DNA of 64,000 nucleotides from Ancylostoma caninum (GCA_037903475.1 JBAJFG010000615.1:1-64000); one strand, 5' to 3'. Positions 47,961-60,513 are shown, counted from the stretch's first letter. Notes: generated from the sequence alone by a model not told the origin. Made by a program: numbers and translations.

Positions 47961-48890
47961 CACTTCTGCTTCCAGGGTTTTCAGAACCATCTGCATGTCT
48001 CAACGTCTGCTTTTAACTACAGTTCGAGAACGCTTCAGAGCTAGCAGTTTATCATTTGATCATTACCTCACTATGACCTAGGCTATTACTTTCCTTTCAT
48101 TTCAGTGCGTCTCAACTAACGTTGCTGCGTGGCGTTCTGTCTATGATCGATGTCCTACTTCGTTTAGAGTTGTTTCAAAATGCATGAACCATGTACTACT
48201 ACTACCTACTACTGCTGTCTGTTTTCCACAATAACCTTTCCGTATTCTTGTTTGCTTCTGATTTATTTCCCTTTTTGTGAATATCTTGCTGTGTTCTTTC
48301 AATCCACGCATGTTTGGTCATGTATTTTTGTGGTTATCCACTAATCGCACTAATCAACGTGATCCTAACGAGCTGTTCTACTAATTTCTGCACCCTTACT
48401 TACACATACTTTCCACCTGCTTACAACTAACACTAGCCTTTACCGCAAATGGCTCGCTGTTTATCTGAGGATTGCTGGCTGCCCAACATGATGGTTCCGC
48501 GGGGGGTTTCAGTCAGTATACCTGCGTGCCGAAGTTCCATCATGTTCGGAAAGCAAATTGCTGGATGGTACGTGGCTGGCTGGTACGGGTATATCTGGCT
48601 ATCCTCTTCTAGTTCCTTACAGCATCTGCCAACTGGTAGTAGCGCTACTTTGGTCATCTAGGGGTGGTTTGTGTACAATGGGGTGTCTTGTTTTTCTATG
48701 AAAATTCCCGTTCTTTAGTGCCATTAGGTGGAGTGAGAATGCCCATATTTAAAATGTTAACCAGCTAGGTTTGATTTTTACCCACGTACATATAGCGTAC
48801 ACTTACTGTATACCCATTTGCGAGTACGCACTAACTGTTTTATTGTGGTGCACCTTTTTCTTGGTGTATTAGATAAATAAATAAACAACA
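47961..48890 (+). other. CR1 3' UTR and tail
   Basis: This is a T/C-rich noncoding stretch with CTACTACTAC runs near 48200. It ends in ATTAGATAAATAAATAAA at about 48870-48888, a short-repeat tail typical of CR1 elements. No gene is seen in it. Confidence 0.6.
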
Positions 48891-49066
48891 GCAAGACAGA
48901 GAAGGAAGAGCAACAAACCATAAATTGATAATCAATGGATGGCACAAGGGCAAAAGACACCAGAAAACATCAGATAAACCTAAGAACATCAACAAAATAA
49001 CACGAACATAACGAATATCAACGCAGTAACAGAAAGATGCCATAAAAACACCGCAGCAGAGGCCTA

Positions 49067-49440
49067 AATCTCTATAATGTGCACCCCTCGAGGTTTTTAT
49101 AAGGAACCCTCTACTGTCTCACGTTTCGGCACTCTGGCCGCCTTGGCCTGCAAAGGGATTGAACATGAATAGCTTAAAGTCTACCATCACACCACCCAGT
49201 ACCGACCTCTCCATATCACTCAAAGTAGCGAATGCAGATTTACCACTAATCACTATTCAACACTAATCCACGGCAATCCCACCGAAAGTGAACACTGCAC
49301 ACGTCTCCCGAGGAGAAAAGCTGGAAGAAAGGCTACTCAAGTTCAACCCCGTTGCAGGCCAAGACGGCGAGAGCGCCGAAACGTAGGACAGTGGAGGGTT
49401 CCATATGAAAACCTCGAGGAGTGCAGATTATAGAGGAGAT
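49067..49440. mobile_element. Foldback element
   Basis: A roughly 95-bp left arm (CTCTATAATGTGCACCCCTC, then CACGTTTCGGC.CTCT, CTTGGCCTGCAA) is mirrored at 49345-49440 with few mismatches. Noncoding. Confidence 0.72.
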
Positions 49441-49745
49441 CAATAATCATTAAAAAATAGGAACAACAAAACATGTAATGTGGGAAAGATTAACCGAGGT
49501 AAAGGAGAATGAGAACCTTTCTTAGCAGGTCCATCCGATGGAAATGATGAGTGTCAGATGTGGTGCGTGACGATTTTGCGCTTCTGAAAATAAATACTAC
49601 TTATGAAATAATGAGGGAGATTAGTCAGCTGAAAAAACCTCACATGCGAAGTGACTAGCGGTTGATCGGGAGTCTTGTAGTTGAAAGCACGAACGTCTTG
49701 GTATCCATATTAAAATGCATCATTATAATATTGGAGAAAAAGCTT

Positions 49746-49965
49746 ACTTAGTGCGGTGTTCCTTATGGTTCGTGGCAGTTAACAGCAAAGCTTCGTCACC
49801 GAGCCCAATGGCGTCCAGCACGAAATCTGAAAAATTATCATGCTTTGCTAACTTCAAGAGGTTAAGTATACCGAATGACTCCACCCACTTATCAAAAAGT
49901 CAACGAAGTCCTCAGGAAGATCAGCAAGATGTTCAAATTTCCCTCTTTTGCCAGCTTGGCGGCAC
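49746..49965 (-). pseudogene. Possible coding remnant, frameshifted, unidentified
   Basis: Two overlapping minus-strand frames look coding: GKFEHLADLPEDFVDFLISG, then in the next frame LLKLAKHDNFSDFVLDAIGL up to a GTAAGC donor-like site. The change of frame suggests decay or a misjudged 45-nt intron. No family recognised. Confidence 0.2.
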
Positions 49966-50639
49966 GCAAACCTCTGTATTTCAGCTGGAGGGGTACACGC
50001 CTACACACAATGCCTTATCGTAGTAATGTGAAAATGAGAATGAGAATGAAACGACTCACTCTTGAGAAATTGAGAAAAAAGAAAAAAAGAACAGGTGGAA
50101 GGGTCTCTAAAAATATGATCGTGGTTCAGTTGCAGACAGCGGCAAAGGTGAACAAACTGACCACATATGTCTGCTAGGCTCCTTTTTCTCTTCGGTACGG
50201 TACATTGATGTCCCAGCATGCTTCCAGCCTGAATAAGTAGGACCTAAAGAATTATAGGGATTATTTTTGCAAAGAAATCAAATCTGGGGATATCTCAGTA
50301 GCAGTGTCCCAATCGAGTGAGGACGGCGGAAAAAATCGAACCTGCCTGTAAAAGAAATGCTAAAATTAAAACGAATCGTTTGGCGAAAGTCGAAACCTAT
50401 CGGTGGAATGGAAAATCGGACACATGGCACACGAGAACAAACAGAGGAAATGATACAGAAACAGGGAATAATTGTACAGTAACTAGTGGATATGCCAGGC
50501 GGGAAGCCAGCGAGGCGGTCAAGTGTCCGCGGCGTCGTTTATTGATTATCTGTGGTTGACCCGTCCAAACGAGGCCGCTACCTGTCACCACGTGTTGAAA
50601 CACGGTGTGACGTGACGATTGCAACTTTGTGGCTTTCTC

Positions 50640-50790
50640 GGGATAATCCCCCAACAAAAACCAAAATGATGTCTCCCGCCCTTAGACCGCATTTTGTCCC
50701 GAAACCGAAAAAGGGGCGGATAATCGGGCGGGACTCCCGCACGAATGTCTGAGCAGAGACGCAGGTGACAGCCTTTAAACACGCAGATCG
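50640..50790 (-). repeat. GC-rich repeat, second copy
   Basis: Inverted relative to 41560-41660. It contains CCGCATTTTGTCCCG at 50687-50701 and the ACATTCGTGCGGGAGTCCCG block on the minus strand near 50720-50755. No reverse transcriptase follows it. Confidence 0.5.
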
Positions 50791-52333
50791 ATTGTGTGGC
50801 GTGTAAGGTAGCATGTACGCCAAACGAACATTCGTTTGCAATGCACCTCTCTCCCAATTTCGTTCCATTCTTCTTAGAAATTTCACGTAGGCGCATAGGG
50901 GATTTCTCTTCTCTCACGATTTCTCCTTTGCAGTTCCTTGTTTTGTGGTTTTCTTCGTGAATAAGGCGTCTATTTCCGTCGTGGATGTTTCGTATTGCTT
51001 CTAACCTTCCGGATATGTCCTAGTATTTCTCTCGTTCGTGTTTTATGTTCTAGTATTTCTTTCGTGTGGATTCTCTTTCAGAAATGTTCGTCGGAAATGT
51101 TTTATTCAGCCTGGCACATCACGATATGCTTTATTTTGCTGAAACGCAACGATAAAGAGGTATTCTTTGCTCATCCTTCTTTTTTGTTATCGTTTGTTAT
51201 TGTTGCTATGGTGTGCTTAAATTTGGTTGTCTTTTGCTTTTTTTTGCTTATGATTCGGTTTGACTTCATGGTTTCGTTTTCTGATGTGCTTCATTTCGAT
51301 TTCTAGATTTTATTCGTATCAGCCGTGGTCTGTGCTCCCATGAATTCCTTAATGTTCGGAGGAATTCCTCGAGGCTGAGGTATGCTTTGCTTTTAATGAT
51401 CGTTTATTGTTCTTTCGTTTATTGTTCTTATTGAATGATAGTTAATTGGATGATAGGTTATAATCCATAAACATTCCGTTTTCGCGCTTCTTATTAAACC
51501 CATTTACGTATCTATCTTATGCTTTGTTATTTACTCTTGTTCTAACTTAACGCAGTTCTATGTTATATTGTTCCAGCTTTTTGAATGACGATACTGGAAC
51601 AATACACGATGTCCGGGATGTTCTCGCAACTCAGGGTCCTGCTTCTCCATCACTCGGTCCAGCACTCAGAAATGATGCAGTTCTATTCTATGCCTAGTTG
51701 TTTTCGTGTGTAGTTGTGTAGTTGAAGAAAAATAAAAGAATAAATGCATACATACATGAATTTGTCCTTATGCATGCTTTCAAACTAACTGTTACCCCAC
51801 TAACACAACCATACACAGGATAACACACGTTTTATTTGTTCAAAAGTGAGGAAAGCATTGATGAATTGAATTGAAACATTGAAGCAAGGATTGGTGATGT
51901 GATGAAGTGAAATGATGAAAAGAGTGGAAAGTTGTTTAAAGGGAACTCAAATACAAATCTAAATAGAAATCTGAATATAATACTAATATATATCTGCATA
52001 TATCTACCTATATGGGTGAAACTGTTAGCTCAAACGAAAATATCAAGTCAAACAGTGTTTTCTGCTACATTTCTGGCCATGTTGCGGCAGTAGTCTTTGA
52101 CGGCCAACCTCGAAACACCGGCATGATAGTTGTTGTCGAAACTGGAAAAAAGTTCGTAGAAGCGTTGGAAACGAGCAAACACATGGTCAGTACCTGCTCA
52201 TCTCGTGTGCGATCCGTTCCCTACGTTCGCGATCCTTCCTGCGAAGATGCTTGGAGTGGGAAGGATCCTGCTAAGTATGGTTTTGTAGTGTTGTCGCCTT
52301 CTTGCTCCTAAGAATTGCTTACCAGCTCAAGTG

Positions 52334-53700
52334 TTATGAGAGCTCACCTTCGAAGTCTCGAAGGACGAGGATCAGCTTGTCCAACGTGGGGTGGTCAACT
52401 TCGAAGAGCGCATTCAACTGGCTGAAAATTACCATATGGCTATTCTCTCTTATCGTCTTCGTTGTCGACTGCTGTTGATGAGAGTACCTGTGGTAAGATT
52501 CGGCGAGGTTTGTGGTGCGGAGCTCCTCAACGCCGAACTTATCCCAAAGGCCAGAGTACATGCCGGTGTACCACGTCTCCCTGAGGTACTTCAAGAAGTC
52601 CTCACATGGGGTGAAGGCCGCATGTTTCCTCGGAACAGGAGGGGCAACCAAGGCTCCGACCTCGCGATGGAGGCGGCGAGGGAGGAACACCAAACCTTTG
52701 ATGGTATCCCACCACCGCTTCGAGGGACTTCGGCACCCCTTCGACACCCTTGATGAAACGCCGCAGAACGAGCTTGTCGCGCCTCCTGTTCCACGCCTGC
52801 GCCAGGTGGAAGGCGCAGCCTTGCACAGTGGCGTGCGGGAACACCTGAAATAAGAATGCAAAACTATTAGAATATTAACGAAGGGAACCTGACAACATAC
52901 CCGTTTTACCGCGTTTATGGCCGCTTTCTCGTAGTCCAACACTATTCGGAGGTGAATAGGTACCGCCGCGCCGAGTTCATCCCTCATGTGCCCGAAGATG
53001 GTCGTGTACACCTGCATATAACTCCAGAGATGCTTCATGATGGAATACTGTTTTGCACCATACCTGCTCTGTCTTCTTGGACGAAATTGCATAGAGCAGG
53101 GGCACCTCGACTCCGTTGCTGCACACACCATGGACCGTGTACAGCTGGCCTTTGCGTTTCAGCTGACGGGGTTGAAATGAATGGACCCCGTTCGCGACCA
53201 GCGTGTGCAGCACCAATTGAGCCGCCATCTGAAACGAAGAGGTTCACGGTATGTTTGCAACGAGTAAGGGTACAGCTTACCTAAATGGTGCTTGTGTTAT
53301 AGTACACGTGCAGCGTCGGCTCCAGTCGGTGTACGAACAACGAACCATCAGGAAGTACCCGCAAACGTTCCGGAATCATTTCCATAGTAGCGGGAACTTC
53401 AGGGCTGTCGTGAACTCGAACGGCTGTGAATAAGAATGTGGGTGTGGTTTTTGGCAGTTCTTAAGGGATGGTGGTCTACAGAACACGGATCCGTAAGGAA
53501 CTCGTTGCCGACGACCTGTATACATACTTTCAATTTTAAGTTCATACGGATTCCCATAAGGTAATGTCTCTCACCCTCATCCCTGTCCATTTTCCAAAAT
53601 ACTTGCACTGTTGGCACTGGTACAGATCGTGGTACTTCGAATTCCTTTTGAAATTGAAGGTGTACGACGTATTTGTACCAGGCACTCTGTATGACAGGAT
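52334..53700 (-). pseudogene. Mutator-like (MULE) transposase with introns, frameshifted
   Basis: Order on minus: a zinc-knuckle-like block YQCQQCKYFGKW near 53610, FLTDPCSVDHH near 53490, a segment ending HVYYNTSTI at 53281, and introns 53280-53229, 53063-53012 and 52900-52845 (52, 52, 56 nt, with CAG acceptors). The MULE core follows: GQLYTVHGV, PLLYAISSKKTEQ, IVLDYEKAAINAVKR, VFPHATVQGCAFHLAQAWNR. A +1 shift near 52760 leads to WWDTIKGLVFLPRR and RTTNLAESYHR, and the frame stops at 52334. A TAG precedes the first intron donor in the coding frame. The family moves DNA by cut and paste. This copy has at least two frame changes and is inactive. No terminal inverted repeats were located. Confidence 0.75.
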
Positions 53701-54630
53701 CGGATGCTTCCCGTGCATACTGAGTCCTACTTCTCCCAGGAACCTATCCCCTGTAAAGCTCGCGTACTATCAATGCCTACATAATGAAAGGGGGAAGGAA
53801 AAGCTTAAATTCTTACCTTGGTTGCCAGCAAGAATATCCATCGCATTAGCAGCAGGGTGAGCAAGGAAATGACCAACTCATTTGACCTCCCCTTAGGACT
53901 TAGCATTTGGGACACTGCGAGGTCTCCATACAGCCTACGGCAATATGGAGGGGTTATCAACCCCACATCCCTATCATTGCCGCATGTTAACGTGATAATA
54001 AGCATCCCGATATGTATGCAACATTATGGAAAATATAAAACATATAACCAAACTTAGAAGTGTAACGAATAGATTATTAGATAAAAATTTTAAAAAAAAC
54101 TAAATTAACAAACTAGCGGTTGTGTTCTAGCAACTCACAAAGAGTTCACGGTACCAACATTCCGTGACAATCTTTGAACAAGAATGCCAGACCAACAACC
54201 GACGAAGGTTTTACAAATAAGGATGTACGAATAATAAATACTCACCAGAAACACACTGAATACTAATCGTACTAATATAGTGTAGTATGTGCTCAGAATA
54301 TCCGAGATATAGTTCGAGCAGTAGTGGTGAATAGTCCGTAGAAAATCCAACAGAGAAGCGCCCAGCAGTAAGAATAATAGGTATGAGGGTGGACTGGCAA
54401 GATGCCAGCTATGCGTATTAGCTGTACTGCCGTTGAAATACTAGTATAGTAACTGTACATTAATATGTAGAATAAGTAGTAGATAGTATAGGCAGCAGTA
54501 GTGAATAATCAGTCGAAGTGGTCGAAAATCCGACTAAAAAATGGCTCAGAATAAGCAGAATAGCGTGGATAGGATGGATTTGGCAATGTGCCAGCATAAT
54601 TGCACTAGAGGTTACCGCAATTATACAGTG

Positions 54631-54836
54631 CGTTTCATAAATATGTAGGCACCCCAAAATGTATGAGTTCCGCTATTTTGCGCTGATTTTTGGAACCTGC
54701 CACCAAGCCCAGTGGAACTGGCATATCAGAAAACCCCTTGTCCAAGAATTCCATAACGCGACCTCTTAATCCTGGTCCACTGGCTCCAATCTTCGATTTT
54801 AGTCCGATATCACACCGTTTCATAAATATGTAGGCA
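54631..54836. repeat. IR/DR left arm: two 21-bp direct repeats
   Basis: CGTTTCATAAATATGTAGGC plus A at 54631-54651 and again at 54816-54836. Probable transposase binding sites by analogy with Sleeping Beauty-type elements. Confidence 0.8.
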
Positions 54837-54879
54837 GTGGAAAATACCAAAAACTTTTCTGGGATAACTGTGTTCCAAG

Positions 54880-55560
54880 AGTTTGTAAGAACATCTTCAT
54901 TACATATAAGCTCAAAAGTACTTCTTCGCATTCCATCCCCAAGGTTCTCGATGCTACCATAGTCCAGCACCTCGCAAGCAGCGACTGAAACGTTCTCCAA
55001 CTCCACGACAATATTGTACTGCAGCGCACTGACGTATACACGTAGAGAAGGCGTTCCCCACAGGTTCTCAATCAAGCTGAGAGTTAATTGCACACTGGCC
55101 AGTTAACCAGGCAAATCTTGCGTTGATTTGACCAGCATTTAGTGGAACTGGGCTCAGGCATAGTTACGTTGTCCTGCCGGAAAGTGTAACTTCGAAACAT
55201 TCCACCACTCAGAAATGGCGGAGCATGCAGATCAAATGCATGCAAATGTTCTTGTGCAACCACGCGTCAGAAATTGATAGTCAGCTGCAGCTTTCTAGGC
55301 TGAGGAACCCCAGCAGACATCAGAGAACTTCACTGTCCAAAGTATGGGTGGTGGCGTAATACTGCTCATTTTCAAAACTAGCTCTCGTAACGGCGTACAT
55401 CATCCATACCGCCCAGATTTTGCTTCTTTTGTGCAAAAATATCATTGTCGACCAATCCGTACTAAAGTTAGCGTGTGTACGGTGAAGACGGGCCACCTTG
55501 TGTCTGTCCGTGAAGAATGCGAATTCGGCCAAGTCTTTCCTCCCAAACTTACTGTTTTCT
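54880..55560 (-). pseudogene. Tc1-like transposase remnant
   Basis: Pieces in family order on minus: FSTDWSTMIF near 55455, KLQLTINFLTRG-like text near 55290, SYTFRQDNVTMPEPSSTKCW near 55185 (the QDN catalytic block), then SLIENLWG near 55075, a form of the DLNPIENLWG block holding the last catalytic acid. The C-terminal RVYVSALQYN to GMRRSTFELIC follows. Stops and frame changes break it and the N-terminal DNA-binding part is not visible. Inactive. Confidence 0.75.
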
Positions 55561-55957
55561 CGAGCAGCTTACTATATTGCAGCTATAGTGGAATTGGTTG
55601 AAACAGTACAACGAGCCGGAAACTTATATCCAATTCTGTGGGTTGAACATGATGCCAATTGGAAAATTCGCTTTCAATCCTGGCTGCACAGGATATGGGG
55701 ATGTTAAGGAGACTCATTCCGGTCGCATATAAAAATCTGCTGGAAAATCGGTCGATGCTCCATGGAAAGAGCGCCGAAGATGTTGGCAACAGCGTGGTTT
55801 GACAAGCCAGGTGAATAGAGAGGTTTAGATTGAGCCTATCTCGTCAGACAAAAAAAGTGGAGCTCGTAGCATTATACTGATGTAATTTTTCTACACGTTC
55901 TTCCGTTTTTGAAGTTTAGAATGAGCTCAACCCCAAGTAATTTGAGGTTGTTCTTAC

Positions 55958-56163
55958 TGCCTACATATTTATGAAACGTTCTGATATCGGACTGATATCA
56001 AAAATTGGAGCCAGTGGACCAGACTTTAAAGTTGGTGGTATGAAACTTGTAGACAAGGAGTTTTCCGACAAGCCAATTCCACTAGGCAGGGTGATGGGTT
56101 CTAAAAATCAGCGCAACATAGTGGAACTTACAAATTTTGGGGTGCCTACATATTTATGAAACG
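55958..56163. repeat. IR/DR right arm: two 21-bp direct repeats
   Basis: The inverse of the left-arm motif at 55958-55978 and 56143-56163, at the same 185-bp spacing. Confidence 0.8.
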
Positions 56164-56330
56164 CACTGTATTTCGCCTAGTGGTTGACGTCCATTTAATA
56201 AAGAGTACTCATGGATCGGCCCCAAGCCGAGCATGGTGGCTATTTTAGTGCCTTTAGAGAGCACCAGGGCCTTGCTAGCGTGCTACGGATACAACTGCCT
56301 CATCTTGATATGAGCTGTAAAGTGAAGATA

Positions 56331-56983
56331 GGGCCCGTAGTAAAGTGTCATGGCGGTGAGATCAGCTGCCTGCACAACTCGTCGCCACATTTGGGGCGAT
56401 GATCGCACGCGCGAAGATCTTTCAACACTGAGGAATGGGAGATCATCACAATCCGTGGCGGAGCTGCGAGCACGTATGTGCGGGGCGCTGATCTCATCAC
56501 CCTGGAAGGCGATGATCGCCATCGTTTGGCAACTAGATAGTGTGCGGAGCGAAGAGACGCCGAGTGAAGTACTCGGAGCATCTCACTCGGAGTATGGTGA
56601 TGGTGTGGAGCTACGTATGATCAGGTGCGCGAATTGCACAGAATGCATCTGAGTCTACGGGCTCAAGCATGTTGATTTTCGCCCCACAGCACAGAACAAG
56701 CTCAGCGTGTACGACTTATCAGAAGCACAAAGGTGCTTCTGGTGCTTCTGACAAGACGTACTCGTTCTAGCTTGTTAGTCGCAATAGTACATAACTGTCT
56801 CACACGCTAAAACAGCCTGGAAGTGATGTGGGAATACGTGAAACAGGTACATTTGATCACTTTTCATGTACGGCTCATCCGATTCACCGTGGCGATGATC
56901 ACCATACTCCTCTCCTACGCGAAGTGCGATCATCGCCTTGAAGGTGATGTGCGATGATCGCACTGGACACTTTACTACGGGCC
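56331..56983. mobile_element. TIR element, family D, copy 2
   Basis: The ends GGCCCGTAGTAAAGTGTC are inverted and flanked by TA (56329-56330, 56984-56985). The outer part matches 13932-14392. The palindrome-like motif GCGATGATCGC or its inverse recurs at 56396, 56509, 56892 (one mismatch), 56926 and 56951. A smaller hairpin (AGAAGCAC...GTGCTTCT) lies near 56725. Noncoding. Confidence 0.7.
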
Positions 56984-57547
56984 TAGGTGTAAGTCGCTAT
57001 AGGAAACCCCACATGAAAGTTGAACAACGGATATCGATATCACCGTTTAAAATTGCATATGATACAGGGTACACCGCGGATCTTGGCCATTTTGGCCAAG
57101 TATCCTTCCCTTGTAAGAAAAACGACGGGAGCAAGAAAATCTGCTTTACACCACACACTTTAATTGATGATTTTCTACATTTTTTTTCAATAAAAAGCTG
57201 TATCCCAGACCAACGGTGCTTTCTTGACCATAGCACGTTCACTCTTTATTGTTTTCTGTCATACCATCTTGTCCTACATACATACACCTTGCGATCTTTT
57301 TGCCCCCTTAATTTGGATCATCTACAGCGATGCTCTCTAATGTGTAGCTACTACAACAATTCTTACGGAGAAGAATTTTACCAAGAAGAATTTCTGGGGT
57401 TTTTTTTCTTTGAATTCTTCCTCAAGCGTTGATTTTACGTATATGTAATCCAATTCTCGGATCTATGTCTTCATTCATCTGAATGGCTCTCTATGGTGCT
57501 TCAGAAAATTTATGTACACTTGCTCAGAAATCTTCGATTTCCTCACC

Positions 57548-59480
57548 AAAATTTATTTATTTATTCATTTCATGCACTCATTGTTCGCCAAAAACAATAT
57601 ACCACAAAAACATAAAGCCTGTAGGAGAAAGAAAATAACACAACAGAAACAAAAACAAGAGACGACATTTCGGCGTAGCATGTAAATAATAAGATGTGAT
57701 CAGCAGAAGTTCATTTCAAGGGTAAGAAACTTTCAGTTCTCCTTGGATCTATTATTGGAACTGATGAAAAAAAGCGATTAAGAAAATATCGGTATGTTAC
57801 TAGAGTCACTCCTCCACATATGGATGTCTTTGAGATATTCACATTAAGGCTACGCAACTGGATCGACAATACTGGAGCGAGCTCTGTATTTCAAGAGCTT
57901 CTTTTATCTGAAGACGAACCCCAGGCGATGACCCAAGGGAAGGTCGCAGAACGAAACACACGTGGTGACACAGACTCCATAAATGAAAAAATAGAAGAAG
58001 ATAGACGGGTATTAGAATGTAAAAATGAGGACTTGGAGCGAAAATTGTTGAAATTTTCAGAGATAGAACCTTTTCTTTTTTCAAGTATGGATCAAGGAAT
58101 AAAAGAGTTTAGATCACCGAAATGTCGCCTCTTTATCAAATTAAAAAACCGTACTCAGAGAAACTAACCGGTGCGAGTAGGACTTAAAAAGCATATATTT
58201 CAACCGCTGATCATTCGGATATCCCCAGTAGTTCTGGTAATAGAGTCAGCTTCTGTAGCTGTCGACGAAAAGTCAGATTTGAAGAAGATAGCTTAATTTC
58301 CGGGGGATACGACTGGATCCATCTAGCGGTTCTCATGAAAAAGGAGTTGAAAGTTTTGTATGAAATTTATCTGCACATCTCGATTGCTAGAGTACAAACC
58401 TACCACTTCTTCCGCTGCTGGGCTTAAAAACCCGGTATTTACCAGCTTTTAACTTGACCGCTGAACACAGTGCCTCGAATACAAAGAGAAGTTCTCCAAA
58501 AATGAGTCTGTTTTCCAAACTCCGTAGAAGGAGATTCTTGAATCTGTCCTGATATTCTGACATTAGCTGTGGATAGCCTTCATTTGGGTCCGCCTTATAG
58601 TACAAAATTCTCGCGAAGGTCTGTATGACTTTTTCAATCTTCCGACTGTTTTTCTCTAGATAGGGGCTCCAAATTTTCGAACAGTATTAGTTGTGGGATT
58701 ACATGATTTTAGTCGAATTTCTAGGATCCTTGGTGTGAACATTACGAAGAATTTGGAAAAGTGCTCTGTATGCTGAATCAGTGAAACATATGATCTCTAA
58801 AATTTAGTTTCTCACCAATAATTATCCCGAAATTCTACATCAGATTTTCACGAAATAAAGTAGCTCCATCGATCCTATATTGATGGTAACTAAACATACG
58901 CAAATGAAGAACTGTGAATTTAGACATATTCTGCGGCAAATCATTCCGAAGAGAACATTCTTTCACTGCAGCAGTTGCGTCGGATAAGGCAGAGCGAACT
59001 TCCACGGCAGCTAGCATAAATCTCGATGTCATTTGCGTGTAGCTAAATTGTAATTGAAGTTTGGCTCTTTAATTTACTAGGTAAAGATGAGAAAAAGTGT
59101 TAGGAAAAGAGCTCCATCTTGTGGCACGCCGCCTGGACATGAGTAGAATTTGGAACATGCGTTTTCCTAACCTACGTAACTGCTAACTGTATCACTTGTT
59201 AGGTAGGTAAGACTTGAACCATTCGAGCAGCTGGCCGCCTATTCCGCGTTGTTTAAGCTTCTCACAAAGAATTCTACGATCGACTCCAACGAATGACTTG
59301 GATAGATCGAAGTAATTTGTTCTTTTGTTCTACGTAATGCAGCGTTCCTTGGTGGACAACAACTTTGAATACTAGTATACTAGTAAAGAAGCCAAGATTA
59401 GGGTGATCCAATGCTTTGTCTCCAAGCGTATTTTTGAGAATTTATCTCTCGTACTCAGGAATCAAAAGGGTCACTAGTTA
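57548..59480 (-). mobile_element. CR1-type LINE 3' fragment, decayed
   Basis: On minus: RT block YFDLSKSFVGVDRRILCEKL near 59310, GGVPQDGALFLTLF near 59130, thumb region near 58990, then KNSRKIEKVIQTFARILYYK and FGELLFVFEALCSAVKLKAG ending near 58387. The tail AATAAATAAATAAA lies at 57550-57565. It is 5' truncated with stops. The C-terminal block matches the CR1 copy at 44.2-44.4 kb. Confidence 0.75.
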
Positions 59481-60513
59481 TGGCGGAGAGTTTGTCTTGG
59501 AAGGAGCTATTGGATCTTGCCTCGATGGTAAAGTCTTTCTTACATAAACCATTTATACTGTACTTCGTTAGCTTAATGTATGTACTAACACCAGAACAAT
59601 GGGCAAAGCCGGAAGAAGTTATTTGAGGAGCTTAACGCGAATACCGTCGAAGTTTTGTATTGTTACCCCGCTTCCGTAGGGTTACGACAAGTGCACGGTA
59701 GGAACGGTATCTCATTCTTCTCAAATTTCGCATGGAGTGGATATTCGAGGTTCGTATCCATTTTTTACCGTCACTCTCTTTGTTGGGGTACGATAGGTAT
59801 ACTGTAAGAAATTGAGACAAAATGCCGATTTTGCAGAGAAAACGGAGGTGGCGTGCGAAACGATGTTCATGATCGTGATCAGCAATTAAAACAACCTCTC
59901 CACGCAAAATATAGGAGAATTTTGTGAAATACTTTATCTGCAGCGTGCCGTAACCTTACAAAGATTTCGTGTTCGGCATACAAAATAATGCCCCTGGACG
60001 AAGTTAGGGTGAATTTGTTTTCCGAAATTTTGGCGCAGAACTAGCCGAATAGTACCAAATGTTCTCTGACGTCTCAGCTTAGCATTTCAATCCCAGAGGT
60101 ACTCCTTTTCTTAATCGATGATCCTTCTCCTTTCCTGGCACAAGCGGCAGATGCTCTTTGCAAAGAATTCGGCACGTTGTGTGTCGGAGTAGCAACCCAT
60201 GCAAATTTTGGCGTCCTAGCACTTTTCAAGCTCTTTTTCCCCCTTTTTCTCTCAACCTAATAAATAATAACAACGACATAATAAAAAAACCTAATAAATC
60301 TCTCAACATAATATTTGATACATGTGCATTCGACCCTACCATCTCTGATGTCTACCTACATAGGCAGCTCTCCCAATTAAAATGTGAGAGAGCTGCGAGA
60401 ACTATCCCATTACGTCCTTAGCTCCATCTTGCACAGTGCAAAGATGACAGAGTTTTGTAGAGCTCGTCCGAGACTGCCATTGCCTGTCGCTCATAATTAC
60501 ATCCATAATCCAG

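Larger units (their letters stand above)
41500..48890 (+). mobile_element. CR1-type LINE, decayed, split by an RTE insertion
   Basis: From 5' to 3': a GC-rich leader with repeated CCGCATTTTGTCCCG motifs (41684, 41716, 41762), endonuclease (41900-42570), reverse transcriptase (42776-44484), the RTE insertion (44485-47824), the rest of the C-terminus (47825-47960), a long 3' UTR, and an ATAA-rich tail at about 48870-48890. Without the insertion it is about 4 kb, normal for CR1. The 5' boundary is approximate. Several frameshifts and stops make it inactive. Confidence 0.85.
49441..52333. other. Unassigned, T-rich
   Basis: Holds the remnant at 49746-49965 and the GC-rich repeat at 50640-50790. 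50940-51760 is strongly T-rich on plus and ends in AATAAAAGAATAAATG, possibly a degraded LINE tail. The hydrophobic frame at 50995-51306 reflects the T-richness. Confidence 0.35.
54626..56168 (-). mobile_element. Tc1-like transposon with IR/DR ends, 1543 bp
   Basis: It is flanked by TA (54624-54625, 56169-56170) and begins CAGTGCGTTTCATAAATATG. Each roughly 211-bp inverted repeat carries two copies of one 21-bp motif (54631, 54816; inverted at 55958, 56143). A broken transposase lies between on the minus strand. The layout matches the IR/DR class of Tc1 elements. Confidence 0.88.

Noticed and set aside
50995..51306. 103-codon hydrophobic frame resembling a membrane protein
   Set aside because: The region is T-rich throughout, which yields Phe/Leu/Val codons by composition; no loops or motifs of a receptor family.
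54635..55093. 152-residue minus-strand ORF as an independent gene
   Set aside because: Its C-terminal 60 residues are translated terminal inverted repeat, and the rest is the end of a Tc1-like transposase.
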